DNA of 64,000 nucleotides from Thermus brockianus (GTDB lineage Bacteria; Deinococcota; Deinococci; Deinococcales; Thermaceae): NCBI RefSeq assembly GCF_001880325.1, contig NZ_CP016312.1:620001-684000 (forward strand), given 5' to 3'. Made by a program: the position numbers and the translations under genes. Shown here one piece after another: positions 7,710 through 16,665 of the stretch (its first letter is position 1; every line of letters begins with the position of its first letter). The notes under the pieces are model-generated. The model was not told the origin of the DNA and ran no database searches. It saw nothing but the letters and a program-made list of their open reading frames with translations.

Positions 7710-8915
7710 ATGAAAGTCCTCCGGCACAAAGCCTTTGCCCGGCTCATCCTGGCCTATCTGGTCTCCCAAGCGGGAAGCAAGATTCACCGGGTGGCCCTTC
7801 TCGTCCTCATCTACCTCCTCACGGAAAACGCCCTGTGGGTTTCCTTGACCCTAGGGGTGCAACTCCTCGGCACCGTGGTCTTCTCCCCCCTCCTTTCCGC
7901 CTGGGCCGACACCCAAGACCGCAAGCGCCTCCTCGTCGGGTCCGACCTCCTGAGGGCCCCCCTGGTGGCCCTCATCCCCCTTCTCGGGGCCAAAAGCCTG
8001 CCCTTTTTGCTCCTTCTGGTCTTCCTCATAGAGCTCCTCCGCGACCTCCACGACCCCATCCAAAACGCCGTGGTCCCCGACCTGGTGCCCCAGGAGGAGG
8101 TGGACGAGGCCAATAGCCTCATCCTCCTCGCAGACCGCCTTTCCGAGGTTCTCTTCGTGGGGGCGGCCGGGGTCTTGGTGGCGGCGGTGGGGCCCGCCTA
8201 CGCCTTTTACCTGGACGCCGCCACCTACTTGGCCTCGGGGTTCCTCCTCCTCGGGCTTCCCCCTTTGCGGCCGGAAAGGGTGTCCAAGGCGGGCTTCTTC
8301 GCCCGGGTGAAGGAGGGGCTAGGCCACCTCTGGCAAACCCCTCCCATCCGCCGGGCCGTGGGCACCCTCTTCGCCGCCGCCGCCTTCGGCTCGGTGGAAA
8401 CCGCCCTCGGGGTGGTGCTGGCCCTCAAGTGGCTAAAGGTGGGCTCTGCGGGCTTTGGCTTCATGGAGGCGGCCATGGCCCTGGGGGCCATCCTGGGGGG
8501 GCTTGCCCTGCCCAGGCTCCTCCATAGGGTGCCTCGGGAAAGGCTTTTCCTCCTCGCCCTTCTCCTCTTCGGCCTCTTTGAGGCCTCCGTGGGGCTTTTC
8601 CCCGTCTTCGCCTGGGTCTTGGTGGCCTTCTTCGTGGGAGGGTTCCTCAACATGGCCTTCATCGTCCCCGCCCGCTCCATCCTGCAACTCAACACCCCGC
8701 AGGAGATGCGGGGGCGGATCTTCGCCGCCTTCGGCGCCGTGATGAACGCCGCCGTCCTCCTGGGCACCATGCTGGGCGGGGCCCTGGAAGGCCCCATAGG
8801 CGCCCCCACCGTCTTCCTCCTGGCCGGGCTCGGCGTCTCCCTCGCCGCCGCCTACACCCTCCTCACCGGGGGCATCCCCGCCCCCCAGGACACGCGCAAG
8901 ACCCTAGAGGCGTAG
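7710..8915 (+). CDS. MFS transporter (12 TM)
   Basis: This is a major facilitator superfamily carrier of 401 residues with about twelve hydrophobic helices spread over the whole length. The loop between helices 2 and 3 contains [12 protein letters not shown], the family's cytoplasmic G/D-x-x-D-R-(R/K) signature. A related motif ([14 protein letters not shown]) lies in the C-terminal half. It most resembles the MFS_3/EntS-like efflux group, also represented by the gene at 25589-26785. The substrate cannot be told. It is followed closely by the RNase HI gene, with the stop codon overlapping that gene's putative -10. Confidence 0.88.
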   Translation: MKVLRHKAFARLILAYLVSQAGSKIHRVALLVLIYLLTENALWVSLTLGVQLLGTVVFSPLLSAWADTQDRKRLLVGSDLLRAPLVALIPLLGAKSLPFLLLLVFLIELLRDLHDPIQNAVVPDLVPQEEVDEANSLILLADRLSEVLFVGAAGVLVAAVGPAYAFYLDAATYLASGFLLLGLPPLRPERVSKAGFFARVKEGLGHLWQTPPIRRAVGTLFAAAAFGSVETALGVVLALKWLKVGSAGFGFMEAAMALGAILGGLALPRLLHRVPRERLFLLALLLFGLFEASVGLFPVFAWVLVAFFVGGFLNMAFIVPARSILQLNTPQEMRGRIFAAFGAVMNAAVLLGTMLGGALEGPIGAPTVFLLAGLGVSLAAAYTLLTGGIPAPQDTRKTLEA

Positions 8916-8925
8916 GCTTAGGGGC

Positions 8926-9414
8926 GTGAAGCGGGTGGCGCTTTTCACCGACGGGGCCTCCTTGGGCAACCCGGGGCCCGGGGGGTGGGCAGCCCTCCTC
9001 CGTTATGGGCGCCGGGAAAGGCTCCTTTCGGGAGGGGAGCCCTGCACCACCAACAACCGCATGGAGCTTAAGGCGGCGGTGGAGGGCCTTTTGGCGCTCA
9101 AGGAGCCCTGCGAGGTGGACCTCTACACGGATAGCCAGTACCTAGAGCGCGCCTTCGCCCAAGGCTGGCTGGAAAGGTGGCAAAAAAACGGCTGGCGGAG
9201 GGCGGAAGGGGGCCCGGTGAAAAACCAGGACCTCTGGCAGGCCCTCCTGAAGGCGATGGCCCCCCACCGGGTGCGCTTCCACTGGGTGAAGGGCCACGCC
9301 GGCCACCCGGAAAACGAGCGGGTGGACCGGGAGGCCCGGCGCCGGGCGGAGGAGGAAAGGCAAAAGGGCCTCCCCTGCCCCCCGCCACAGGAGGGCACGC
9401 TTTTTTCCTCCTAG
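8926..9414 (+). CDS. rnhA: Ribonuclease HI
   Basis: It cleaves the RNA strand of RNA-DNA hybrids in replication and R-loop removal. The catalytic carboxylates are all visible: Asp in [12 protein letters not shown] (near residue 8), Glu in NNRMELKA (~47), Asp in LYTDSQYLE (~69) and Asp in ENERVDREA (~130), with the loop His in KGHAGHPEN. The basic handle region ([13 protein letters not shown]) is present. The length of 162 fits type 1 RNase H. The start is GTG, with TAGGCT seven bases upstream (8913-8918), so a leaderless transcript is possible beside readthrough from the MFS gene. Confidence 0.96.
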   Translation: MKRVALFTDGASLGNPGPGGWAALLRYGRRERLLSGGEPCTTNNRMELKAAVEGLLALKEPCEVDLYTDSQYLERAFAQGWLERWQKNGWRRAEGGPVKNQDLWQALLKAMAPHRVRFHWVKGHAGHPENERVDREARRRAEEERQKGLPCPPPQEGTLFSS

Positions 9415-9426
9415 GCGAAAAAGCGT

Positions 9427-9432
9427 TATACT
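9427..9432 (+). promoter_or_regulatory. -10 box (TATACT) of a leaderless promoter for the carboxylase operon
   Basis: TATACT ends six bases before the ATG at 9439 and no Shine-Dalgarno sequence is present. TTTCCT at 9404-9409, with a 17-base spacer, is at best a weak -35. Confidence 0.55.
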
Positions 9433-9438
9433 CAGGCC

Positions 9439-11100
9439 ATGCTGGAAACCGCCCTCCGCCCCGAGGACCGGGAAAACCCCACCTTCAAGGCCAACAAGGA
9501 CGCCTGGGTGGCCCTGGTGCGGGACTTTAGGGAAAGCCTGGAGAAGGTGCGTCAAGGCGGGGGCCCAAGGGCCATGGAGCGGCAGCACCAAAAGGGCCGC
9601 CTCACCGCCCGGGAGCGCATCCAAAGGCTCATAGACCCGGGCACGGAGTTCTACGAGCTCATGGCCTTCGCCGGCTACGGCATGTACGAGGAATGGGGCG
9701 GGGCGCCGGCGGGCGGGGTCATCACCGGCCTCGGCCGCATCGGGGGCCGGGACTGGATGATCATCGCCAACGACGCCACGGTGAAGGCGGGGGCCTTCTT
9801 CCCCATCACCGCCAAGAAGGTGATCCGGGCCCAGACCATCGCCCTGGAAAACCGCATCCCCACGGTCTACTTGGTGGACTCCGCCGGGGTCTTCCTGCCC
9901 CTCCAGGACGAGGTCTTCCCCGACCAGGACGATTTCGGCCGCATCTTTTACCTAAACGCCCGGATGTCCGCCTTAGGCATCCCGCAGATCAGCGCCATCA
10001 TGGGCAACTGCGTGGCCGGGGGAGCCTACCTCCCGGTGATGACCGACGTCCTCATCATGACGGAGGGGAGCGGCCTCTACCTGGCGGGCCCCGCCCTGGT
10101 GAAGGCGGCCATCGGGCAGGAGGTTTCCTCGGAGGAGCTTGGGGGAGCGAGGATGCACGCGGAGGTCTCGGGCACCGTGGACTTCTACGAGCCCACGGAC
10201 GAGGCCGCCTTGGAACGCATCCGGGAGCTCGCCGCCCTCTACCCGCCCCCCCGGCTCGCCCCCTGGGCCGAGGGGCGGAAGGAGCCCAAGGAGCCCCTCT
10301 ACCCCATAGAGGACCTCTACGGCCTCATCTCCCCCGACGGCTCCAGGCCCTACGACCTCCGGGAGGTCATCGCCCGGATCGTGGACGGCTCGGAGTTTTT
10401 GGAGTACAAGGCGTCCTATGGGGAAACCCTGGTCACGGGTTTCGCCCGCATCGGCGGTTTCCCCGTGGGGATTGTGGGGAACCAGCGCCTCATCTTGAAG
10501 AAGAAGGGGCGGATTGAGGTGGGCGGGGTCATCTACCCCGAGGCGGCGGACAAGGCGGCGCGGTTTATCCTCGAGGTCAACCAGATGGGCATCCCCCTCC
10601 TCTTCCTCCAGGACGTGGCGGGCTTCATGGTGGGCAAGGAGGCGGAGCAGGCGGGGATCATCCGCCGGGGCGCCAAGCTCGTCAACGCCGTCTCCAACTC
10701 CGTGGTGCCCAAGATCACCCTAATCCTCGGGGGCTCTTTCGGGGCGGGAAACTACGCCCTGGCGGGGAAGGCCTACGCCCCCCGCTTCCTCTTCGCCTGG
10801 CCCAGCGCCAAGTACGCCGTGATGGGCGGGGCCCAGGCGGCCAAGACCCTTTTGGAACTGGAGGTGGAAAAGCTCAAGCGCCAAGGCCAAGAACCCTCGG
10901 ATGAGGAGCTCAAAGCGCTTTACGAGCGCATCAAGGGGCGCTACGAGGAGACCCTAGACCCCCGGTACGCCGCCGCCCGGCTTTGGGTGGACGGGATCCT
11001 CTTCCCCCACGAGACGCGGAAGTGGCTCATCAAGGCCCTCGAGGCCTGCGCCCTGAACCCGGAAAGGGAGCCCTTGAGGGTCGGGGTCTTCCAGGTATGA
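9439..11100 (+). CDS. Acyl-CoA carboxylase carboxyltransferase (beta) subunit, likely methylcrotonyl-CoA carboxylase
   Basis: It transfers carboxyl from biotin to an acyl-CoA. The 553 residues comprise two crotonase-fold halves. The N half has VYLVDSAGVFLPLQDEVFPD and IMGNCVAGGAYLPVM; the C half has LLFLQDVAGFMVGKEAEQAG and GGSFGAGNYALAGKAY. The pattern SAGxxLPxQxEvFpD is typical of methylcrotonyl-CoA carboxylase beta rather than propionyl-CoA carboxylase. The next gene, HMG-CoA lyase, supports a role in leucine catabolism (methylcrotonyl-CoA to methylglutaconyl-CoA to HMG-CoA to acetoacetate). The biotin carboxylase/BCCP alpha subunit and the hydratase are not in this window, so they must be encoded elsewhere. 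Confidence 0.92.
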   Translation: MLETALRPEDRENPTFKANKDAWVALVRDFRESLEKVRQGGGPRAMERQHQKGRLTARERIQRLIDPGTEFYELMAFAGYGMYEEWGGAPAGGVITGLGRIGGRDWMIIANDATVKAGAFFPITAKKVIRAQTIALENRIPTVYLVDSAGVFLPLQDEVFPDQDDFGRIFYLNARMSALGIPQISAIMGNCVAGGAYLPVMTDVLIMTEGSGLYLAGPALVKAAIGQEVSSEELGGARMHAEVSGTVDFYEPTDEAALERIRELAALYPPPRLAPWAEGRKEPKEPLYPIEDLYGLISPDGSRPYDLREVIARIVDGSEFLEYKASYGETLVTGFARIGGFPVGIVGNQRLILKKKGRIEVGGVIYPEAADKAARFILEVNQMGIPLLFLQDVAGFMVGKEAEQAGIIRRGAKLVNAVSNSVVPKITLILGGSFGAGNYALAGKAYAPRFLFAWPSAKYAVMGGAQAAKTLLELEVEKLKRQGQEPSDEELKALYERIKGRYEETLDPRYAAARLWVDGILFPHETRKWLIKALEACALNPEREPLRVGVFQV

Positions 11101-11107
11101 GGCGGCC

Positions 11108-11965
11108 ATGGAGAGGGCGCGCTGGGTGGAATGCCCAAGGGATGCCTGGCAGGGCTTTTCCCGCTTCATCCCCACCGAGGAGAAGGTGGCCTTCCTGAAG
11201 AAGCTTTTGGAGGCGGGCTTCTCCCACCTGGACCTCACCAGCTTCGTCTCCCCCAAGTGGGTGCCCCAGATGCAAGACGCCGAGGCGGTGCTTCGGGCGC
11301 TCCCTCCCCCCGAGGGGCGCACCTACCTGGCCATCGTGGCCAACGAGAAAGGCCTGGAAAGGGCCCTAGGGGCGGAAAACCTCACCCACGTGGGCTACCC
11401 CTTCTCCCTCTCGGAAACCTTCCAGCGCACGAACACGAACCGCTCCATCGCCGAGTCCTGGCCCCTGGTGGCGGAAATGGTTAGGCAGGTGGAGGGCAGG
11501 CTTGGCCTGGTGGTCTACCTCTCCATGGCCTTCGGCAACCCCTATGGGGACCCCTGGAGCGTGGAGGGGGTCCTCGAGGCCATCGCCCGGCTCCGGGACC
11601 TGGGCGTAAAGGAGATCGCCCTGGCGGACACCTACGGGGTGGCGGACGCCGAGCGGGTCTTCGCCGTGCTGAGCCGGGCCGTGGAGCGCTTTGGCCCCGA
11701 AGGGCTTGGGGCCCACCTCCACGCCCGGCCCGAGGGGGTTTTGGCCAAGGTGGAGGCGGTGTTGCGGGCGGGCGTCTTCTGGCTGGAAGGGGCCCTGGCG
11801 GGGGTAGGGGGGTGCCCCTTCGCTGGGGACGAGCTCGTGGGCAACCTGCCCACGGAAAGGGTCCTGCCCTTCCTGGAAGAAAAGGGCTTGGCCACGGGGG
11901 TAGACCTAAGCCGCCTCCCTCTCCTGGCGGAGGAGGCGGCCAGGCTTAGGCTCCTTTACGCCTGA
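11108..11965 (+). CDS. Hydroxymethylglutaryl-CoA lyase
   Basis: It cleaves HMG-CoA to acetyl-CoA and acetoacetate, the last step of leucine breakdown. The family features seen are the N-terminal ECPRDAWQ (the Arg-Asp of the usual RDGLQ), HLDLTSFVSPKWVPQM, and the catalytic Cys loop GVGGCPFAGDELVGNLPTE near residue 240. The HMGL-type TIM barrel metal ligands (Asp in RD, His-x-His in AHLHARPEG) are present. It starts seven bases after the carboxylase stop, so the genes are one operon. The length of 285 is normal. Its stop overlaps the convergent oxidoreductase by 10 bases. Confidence 0.93.
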   Translation: MERARWVECPRDAWQGFSRFIPTEEKVAFLKKLLEAGFSHLDLTSFVSPKWVPQMQDAEAVLRALPPPEGRTYLAIVANEKGLERALGAENLTHVGYPFSLSETFQRTNTNRSIAESWPLVAEMVRQVEGRLGLVVYLSMAFGNPYGDPWSVEGVLEAIARLRDLGVKEIALADTYGVADAERVFAVLSRAVERFGPEGLGAHLHARPEGVLAKVEAVLRAGVFWLEGALAGVGGCPFAGDELVGNLPTERVLPFLEEKGLATGVDLSRLPLLAEEAARLRLLYA

Positions 11966-12912
11966 AAGACCAAAACCACCTTGCCCCGCCCGTGGCCCGA
12001 GTCCATACGGGCATGGGCCCTGCGCAGGTTCTCCAGGCTAAAGGGCAGGACCTCGGCCAAAAGGGGCTTGGCCTGGCCTCGCTCAAAAAGGGGACGCATC
12101 TCCTCCAACCGCCTGCGCTCCCGGGTGAGGAAAACCCCGTAGAGGGTTTGGTTTTTGGTGTACAGGCCAGCAAGGTTCCCTTGGGGGGGGAGGATGGTGG
12201 CGATGCGGCCAAACGGGCGCACCACAGGAATAACCCGCTCCACCAGGTTTTCCCCCGCCGTCTCAAAGGCAGCGTCCACACCGAAGCCTTCCGTAGCCCG
12301 CAACACCTCCTCCTGCCAAGGGCCCCGGTAGTCCAGGGCAAGGTCCGCCCCGAGTTCCTTCAGCACAGGAAGGTTTTCCTGGCCTGCCGTGGCGATAACG
12401 AAGGCCCCAGCCGCCTTGGCAAACTGCACTGCAAAGGAGCCCACGCCCCCTGCACCACCCATGACGAGCACCGCTTCCCCAGGACGGACCGCCAAACGGC
12501 GCACCACCGCCTCCCAAGCCGTCCCTCCGGCCAAGGGAATGGCCGCGGCCTCAGCAAAGGAGAGGTTCCTGGGCTTCCTCGCCACAAGGCTAGCCGGCAC
12601 CCGGGTGAACTCCGCATACGTTCCATGGGGGTTGCCGAAAATCTCCGGGGTGTAGTAAACCTCATCCCCCTCTTGGAGGTCCTTCACTCCAGGGCCCACC
12701 TTGGCCACCACCCCCGCGGCATCGTAACCCAGCACGAAAGGGGGCTCCACCCCAGCCCAACGCCCTGCGGCCCGGATTTTGGCATCCACCGGGTTAACAG
12801 CCACGGCGAGGTTCCTCACCAGGACCTCCCCGGGTCCCGGCTCGGGCACAGGGAGGTCCCTCTCCTCCAACCTGTCCAAGCCACCAAAGCCCGTGAGCAC
12901 CACGGCACGCAT
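11956..12912 (-). CDS. Zinc-less MDR oxidoreductase (quinone oxidoreductase type)
   Basis: This is a medium-chain dehydrogenase/reductase of 318 residues. The N-terminal GroES-like domain has VNPVDAKIRAAG and VLGYDAAGVVAKVGPGV. The Rossmann domain has VLVMGGAGGVGSFAVQFAKAAG for NADPH. There are no structural-zinc cysteines and no catalytic Cys-His-Glu set, which points to the quinone/enone reductase group rather than alcohol dehydrogenases. GGAGGTGG precedes the ATG. The codon choice is slightly less G/C-rich than in neighbours. The substrate is unknown. Confidence 0.9.
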   Translation of the reverse strand: MRAVVLTGFGGLDRLEERDLPVPEPGPGEVLVRNLAVAVNPVDAKIRAAGRWAGVEPPFVLGYDAAGVVAKVGPGVKDLQEGDEVYYTPEIFGNPHGTYAEFTRVPASLVARKPRNLSFAEAAAIPLAGGTAWEAVVRRLAVRPGEAVLVMGGAGGVGSFAVQFAKAAGAFVIATAGQENLPVLKELGADLALDYRGPWQEEVLRATEGFGVDAAFETAGENLVERVIPVVRPFGRIATILPPQGNLAGLYTKNQTLYGVFLTRERRRLEEMRPLFERGQAKPLLAEVLPFSLENLRRAHARMDSGHGRGKVVLVFQA

Positions 12913-12972
12913 AGGCCACCTCCAGGCATCACCCTAATCGGGAATCTGGCCCCTTTTTTGTGAAGAAGGTTG

Positions 12973-13368
12973 CTAAGCCGCTTTCTGGAGGTAGATACCT
13001 GGGTCGGCAGGGTTCGCAATGGCCACCACCCGCTTGACGAGCTCCTCGGGAGGCAGGTCCAACAGGGCCGTCATCTCCCCCGGGGAGACCACGGCCTCGT
13101 AGAACCTCCTCGCCCCTCCCTTCAGGAGGAGGGCCACAAGCTCCGCCAAGGCCTCCTTCCCCCCGGGGAAGGCGGGGCCGAAGGCGTCGGGGGTGAGGAG
13201 GTCCTTCCTCCCCCCGTGGATGAGGAGGGCGTAGCGGGCCTGGTCCCTTCGGTCCTGCCAGTCGGTGATGAGGTAGACCTTGGCCTCGGGGAGGCGAACC
13301 CCCCGTAGGGCCTCCTCCAGGGCTTTTAGGGTAAGCTTGGGCGCCGCGCGCAGACCAACCCGTTCCAT
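12973..13368 (-). CDS. Protein of unknown function (131 aa)
   Basis: I do not recognise the family. The protein is soluble, with no signal peptide. The first 50 residues have an alternating alpha/beta pattern (KVYLITDWQDRRDQARYALLIHGG) and the C-terminal half is helical, with FYEAVVSPGEMTALLDLPPEEL. It lies between the DinB-like gene (37 bases upstream) and the oxidoreductase (60 bases downstream) on the same strand, so it may be co-transcribed with them. Confidence 0.65.
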   Translation of the reverse strand: MERVGLRAAPKLTLKALEEALRGVRLPEAKVYLITDWQDRRDQARYALLIHGGRKDLLTPDAFGPAFPGGKEALAELVALLLKGGARRFYEAVVSPGEMTALLDLPPEELVKRVVAIANPADPGIYLQKAA

Positions 13369-13405
13369 GCCCCCATCTTACGCCCAAGCCCAGGGGGCAA
13401 ACGCC

Positions 13406-13894
13406 CTAGAGGAGCTTCCGGGCGTAGATGACCTGGCCGGCGTGGTGCTGGGCGTGCTCCACCAGGTGGTGGAGGACGTGGGCCCTGGGGGCCCGCACCC
13501 CCAGGTGGCCCACGGCGACCTCCTCGGCCAAGGCCTCCTCCTTCACCCCCTTGAGGCCGGCAAGGAGCCCCTCCCAGGCCTCCCGGAAACGGGCCACCAC
13601 CGCCTCCTTGGGCTCCGCCTCCCCCTGGAGCTCCCACTCCCGGCCCCGCTTGGCCCATTCGGGGAGGGGAAGGCCCAGGGCGTAGGCGCCCAGGCGCAAG
13701 GAACTTCCGGTGATGTGGCGCACCAGGCCGCCGATGGGGTTGGCCCCCTCCTTGGGCCGCCACCAGAAGGCCTCTTCGGATAGGTCAAAGGCCCACTTCT
13801 CCAGGTGGAGGGCGACCTCCTCCAAACCCCTAATCCAGGCGGACACAGCCGGGGAAACCCCGGGCACCAAAGGCTCCAAAAAGGGTGCGGGCAT
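13406..13894 (-). CDS. DinB-family protein (putative metal-dependent enzyme)
   Basis: DinB/DUF664-type proteins are four-helix bundles that bind a divalent metal through three histidines; known members include thiol transferases. Candidate ligands are the His in GLVRHITGSS (~residue 57), and the pair in VLHHLVEHAQHHAGQ (~140-155), the family's hallmark C-terminal motif. The length of 162 fits. The start ATG is six bases after a minus-strand TAAACT box (13901-13906), so it is probably leaderless. The substrate is unknown; bacillithiol or damage-related roles known in the family cannot be inferred here. Confidence 0.85.
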   Translation of the reverse strand: MPAPFLEPLVPGVSPAVSAWIRGLEEVALHLEKWAFDLSEEAFWWRPKEGANPIGGLVRHITGSSLRLGAYALGLPLPEWAKRGREWELQGEAEPKEAVVARFREAWEGLLAGLKGVKEEALAEEVAVGHLGVRAPRAHVLHHLVEHAQHHAGQVIYARKLL

Positions 13895-13900
13895 GGTCCC

Positions 13901-13918
13901 AGTTTACCCGGCTAGACT
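13901..13918. promoter_or_regulatory. Divergent leaderless promoters (dinB-like / small Zn-ribbon gene)
   Basis: TAAACT on the minus strand (13901-13906) lies six bases before the start at 13894. TAGACT on the plus strand (13913-13918) lies seven bases before the ATG at 13926. Each -35 region would lie near the opposite -10. Confidence 0.5.
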
Positions 13919-13925
13919 GAGGGCG

Positions 13926-14123
13926 ATGGAGCTTTTCGCCCTCTTGGGGCTCCTCCTCTTGGCCTACCTCCTATGGCCCAGGCGGCCCGCCCGCTGCCCC
14001 AGGTGCGGCCTGCCTCGAGGCCTGGCGGAGGAGGTGCGCCGGTATAGGCGCTTCTGCCCCCACGTGGCCTTCCGCGCCTGCCCCTTTGACCCCCGGAAGG
14101 GGACCTACCGCTTGCGGCGATGA
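13926..14123 (+). CDS. Small membrane-anchored Cys4 zinc-ribbon-like protein (65 aa)
   Basis: The product begins MELFALLGLLLLAYLLWP, a single membrane helix, followed by a basic stretch and a cysteine cluster (RCPRCGLP ... RFCPHVAFRACPFD) that could form a zinc ribbon (C-x2-C and C-x6-C). It fits no family I can name. Its stop overlaps the start of the next gene as ATGA, so the two cysteine-rich proteins are translationally coupled. The start is supported by a TAGACT box seven bases upstream. It is easily missed because of its size. Confidence 0.72.
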   Translation: MELFALLGLLLLAYLLWPRRPARCPRCGLPRGLAEEVRRYRRFCPHVAFRACPFDPRKGTYRLRR

Positions 14124-14731
14124 CCCCTGAGGAAGCCTGGCGCGCCCTGGACCTGGACCTCGCCGACTACCTGGCGAAAAAGGGCCAGAAGCCCTCCTGC
14201 CGGGCGGGGTGCTTCGCCTGTTGCTTCGGGCTCGTCACCCTTTCCCGCCTCGAGGGGGAAGCCCTCCTCCCCCACCTCACGGGGGCGCAACGGGGCCGGA
14301 TCCTGCAGGAGGGCCCGGGGCGCCTCGCCCTCCTCTCCCAGGGAAAAGACGAGGCGGACTTCCCAAGCCGCTTCTTCCGAAGCCGCACCCCCTGCCCCTT
14401 CCTGGAGGAAGGGCTTTGCGGGGTCTATCCCTATAGGCCCCTTGCCTGCCGGGGCCTCCTCACCGCGGGCGACCCCGCCCTCTGCGCCCCCGAAGCCATA
14501 GCCCCCAAGGGGCATTTCCTGCCCGTCCCCTGGCGCATGGCCCACCGCAAAATGGAGGCCCTTTGGGAGGAGGAGGAAAGGCGCTACGGCTTCGTGGTGA
14601 TCGGGGAGATGGTAAGCCTCCTTTACCTCCTCCTCCAAGGCCTACCCCCATGCCGCCAAGAGGCGGAAGCCCTTTTGGCGGCCTGGGGCGTCCTGGGGGG
14701 GCGGTGGGGGTTTCAGCTCATTCCCCTTTAG
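14120..14731 (+). CDS. YkgJ-type Cys-cluster (zinc/iron-chelating) protein
   Basis: This family (CxxxxC-C-C, UPF0153/YkgJ) carries a conserved cysteine cluster thought to bind Zn or an Fe-S centre. Here the N-terminal set is SCRAGCFACCFGLV (~residues 30-43), and the later set PCPFLEEGLCGVYPYRPLACRG (~90-112) matches the family's C-x-F-L-...-G-x-C-x-I/V-Y-x-x-R-P-x-x-C-R signature. The rest is helical. It is coupled to the 65-residue membrane zinc-ribbon protein upstream, suggesting the two act together. The molecular function of the family is not established. Confidence 0.85.
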   Translation: MTPEEAWRALDLDLADYLAKKGQKPSCRAGCFACCFGLVTLSRLEGEALLPHLTGAQRGRILQEGPGRLALLSQGKDEADFPSRFFRSRTPCPFLEEGLCGVYPYRPLACRGLLTAGDPALCAPEAIAPKGHFLPVPWRMAHRKMEALWEEEERRYGFVVIGEMVSLLYLLLQGLPPCRQEAEALLAAWGVLGGRWGFQLIPL

Positions 14732-14737
14732 CCCACC

Positions 14738-16654
14738 TCAGTACACTTGCTCCCGCTGCCCATAACTGAAAACCGCCACCCCCGTCACCTGGTCCTGCCC
14801 CGTGGTGGGGAAGAAAGGTGGGGCCACCCCTTGCAGGAAGCGGCGGTCATAGGTGAAGGACCGGCCGTATCCTGTGGAGTTCTGCCCAGTTTGGCCGTTG
14901 AAAGTCCCAAAAGCCCCGTAGTACTTCTCAATGATGCCCCCAATCAGGTAAACGCTACCCTTTTCCGGGATGTTGTTGTAGTTCTCCACCGTCACCACGC
15001 CGCCAGCACTCATCAGGGAGCCGTGGATGTGCAAATCCCTGGGCGCATTTTCGTCTATGACCACATCGCCATCTTGGCTGTAGACACCCAACACATTCCT
15101 GACGTTGAGGTTATCGCAGGTGGCTGGGGTTACCGTACCATCCGGGTTCCGGGTGGGCACCCCGGAACACGGGGGCGTTTCGTATTTAAGATCCCCGGTG
15201 ATCTGGATGGTGTCCGTGGCCGCCACGGTGATCTGGGCAAACTCGGCAAGGGCAGGGCCTGCGGTATTGGGATCGTTGGCGTTGGTTCGCGGGGGTCCTT
15301 GGAGCCCTCGGATTTCCCTATCGCTAAAGATAACCCCGTTGAAGTAAACGTCGCTTCCGTTGCGCTGCACGGCCTGCCACGAGGTGGTGGTGCCCTGGGT
15401 AACCTCCTGGTAAAGCTTCCGGTCCTCCCCGTAGCGGTACTTCTCCGTCTTGGTCTGGCTGCAGTTGTTGTTTTGGCAGTAGGTTACGGTAATGTACTGG
15501 TACTTGGTCACCCCCACGGGGAGGGAAAGGCTGCAGGGCACCTCGAGGCCCGTGGTCTCATTCACACACACCCGCCTAAGCTCCAAGCGGGTAACGGTGC
15601 GTTGGAAGTACAGGCCTGCGCTTTGCGCTGCACTCCTTTGATCTTGGTTGTTCTGGGGCAGAGGGATAAAGGAAGCGTTCCAGTCCACCCCCGCGGCGAA
15701 CTGGGGAGCATGGGTACCATATGTGTTCCTGTAGGAAGGAGCGTTAGCCGAAGGTTGCATGTTGCTGGCGAGCACAAGGTTGCCTCCGTTAACGCCATAG
15801 AAATAAGCCCCGGGCCTGGTTTGACCACTACAGCTGGTATTCCCCAGTCTCGTACACCCTGCGCTCGTCACCTCCCCCCCAAACCAAGGTTGCCGGTAAA
15901 AACGGAAATGGCTATTGGTGTGCACAGGCCCGTCAAAGAGGGTTCGGTCCGTAAACCAAACATCCGTCCCATTGGGAAGGGTATGGATATGGGTAAAGAG
16001 CGCCCACCTGGAAAAGCTGGCCCGCCCCACCACAAAGCGGTACTCTCCCTGAAGGACAATGTTGCGGCGGTAAGGCCCAAAACCTGCCTCAGCCACCATG
16101 ACGAAGGGAAGGGCATACGTCTGGGAGGCCCCGCTTGTGGCCGTCCGCGGGGCTCCTTCTACAAAACGGCCGTTGGGAAGGCGTGTGTTGGGCGGAAGGT
16201 TTTGCCCACACGCCGTTGCGGTGAAATGAACCCTAAGTGTCACCGTGGCGTTTAGGCCGGAAGGGGAAAGGTTCCGCAGCGTCCCCCCTGGGCAGAGGTA
16301 GCTATCCACTTGGGCTTGAAGCTGCGAAGCCACCCCCGCCAGTGCCTGGGCTACAGCCACGGGATCGGGCTGGGAGCCCGTTTGACAGTTGCTACTTCCC
16401 CCATAGGCCCAACAGTCCGTGGTGCTGGCGGTACCCCGCACAATGGCACTCAGGCGGTCCCGAGCCGTGGTGCTCAAGAACGTGCCCCCCGTGTTCGCCG
16501 CACCGCGGGCCAACATCAGGGTCTGGACGATGGCTTGGTCCTGACCACTATGGCGGATCTCGCCCAAGGTGCGCAGGAAAAGCAGGGTTCCTATGCCTGA
16601 AACCACGAGAACCGTGGCCAGAGCGATGACCAAAGCAATGCCCCTTTGCTGCAT
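14738..16654 (-). CDS. comZ: ComZ-like large minor pilin (PilX/GspK position), DNA uptake
   Basis: The start at 16654 is chosen because GGGGGAGGGAGT lies just upstream and the product then begins MQQRGIALVIALATVLVV, a type IV prepilin leader cut after Gly5. The mature protein lacks Glu at position +5, as expected of tip-located GspK/PilX-type minor pilins. The 638 residues are far longer than normal pilins and include a large beta-rich region with many Asn/Gly/Ser residues and Cys pairs (~200-560). In Thermus thermophilus, ComZ is required for natural transformation and has been reported to bind DNA at the pilus tip. It is the last gene of the pilA1-pilA2-pilA3-comZ operon. Confidence 0.88.
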   Translation of the reverse strand: MQQRGIALVIALATVLVVSGIGTLLFLRTLGEIRHSGQDQAIVQTLMLARGAANTGGTFLSTTARDRLSAIVRGTASTTDCWAYGGSSNCQTGSQPDPVAVAQALAGVASQLQAQVDSYLCPGGTLRNLSPSGLNATVTLRVHFTATACGQNLPPNTRLPNGRFVEGAPRTATSGASQTYALPFVMVAEAGFGPYRRNIVLQGEYRFVVGRASFSRWALFTHIHTLPNGTDVWFTDRTLFDGPVHTNSHFRFYRQPWFGGEVTSAGCTRLGNTSCSGQTRPGAYFYGVNGGNLVLASNMQPSANAPSYRNTYGTHAPQFAAGVDWNASFIPLPQNNQDQRSAAQSAGLYFQRTVTRLELRRVCVNETTGLEVPCSLSLPVGVTKYQYITVTYCQNNNCSQTKTEKYRYGEDRKLYQEVTQGTTTSWQAVQRNGSDVYFNGVIFSDREIRGLQGPPRTNANDPNTAGPALAEFAQITVAATDTIQITGDLKYETPPCSGVPTRNPDGTVTPATCDNLNVRNVLGVYSQDGDVVIDENAPRDLHIHGSLMSAGGVVTVENYNNIPEKGSVYLIGGIIEKYYGAFGTFNGQTGQNSTGYGRSFTYDRRFLQGVAPPFFPTTGQDQVTGVAVFSYGQREQVY

Positions 16655-16665
16655 ACTCCCTCCCC

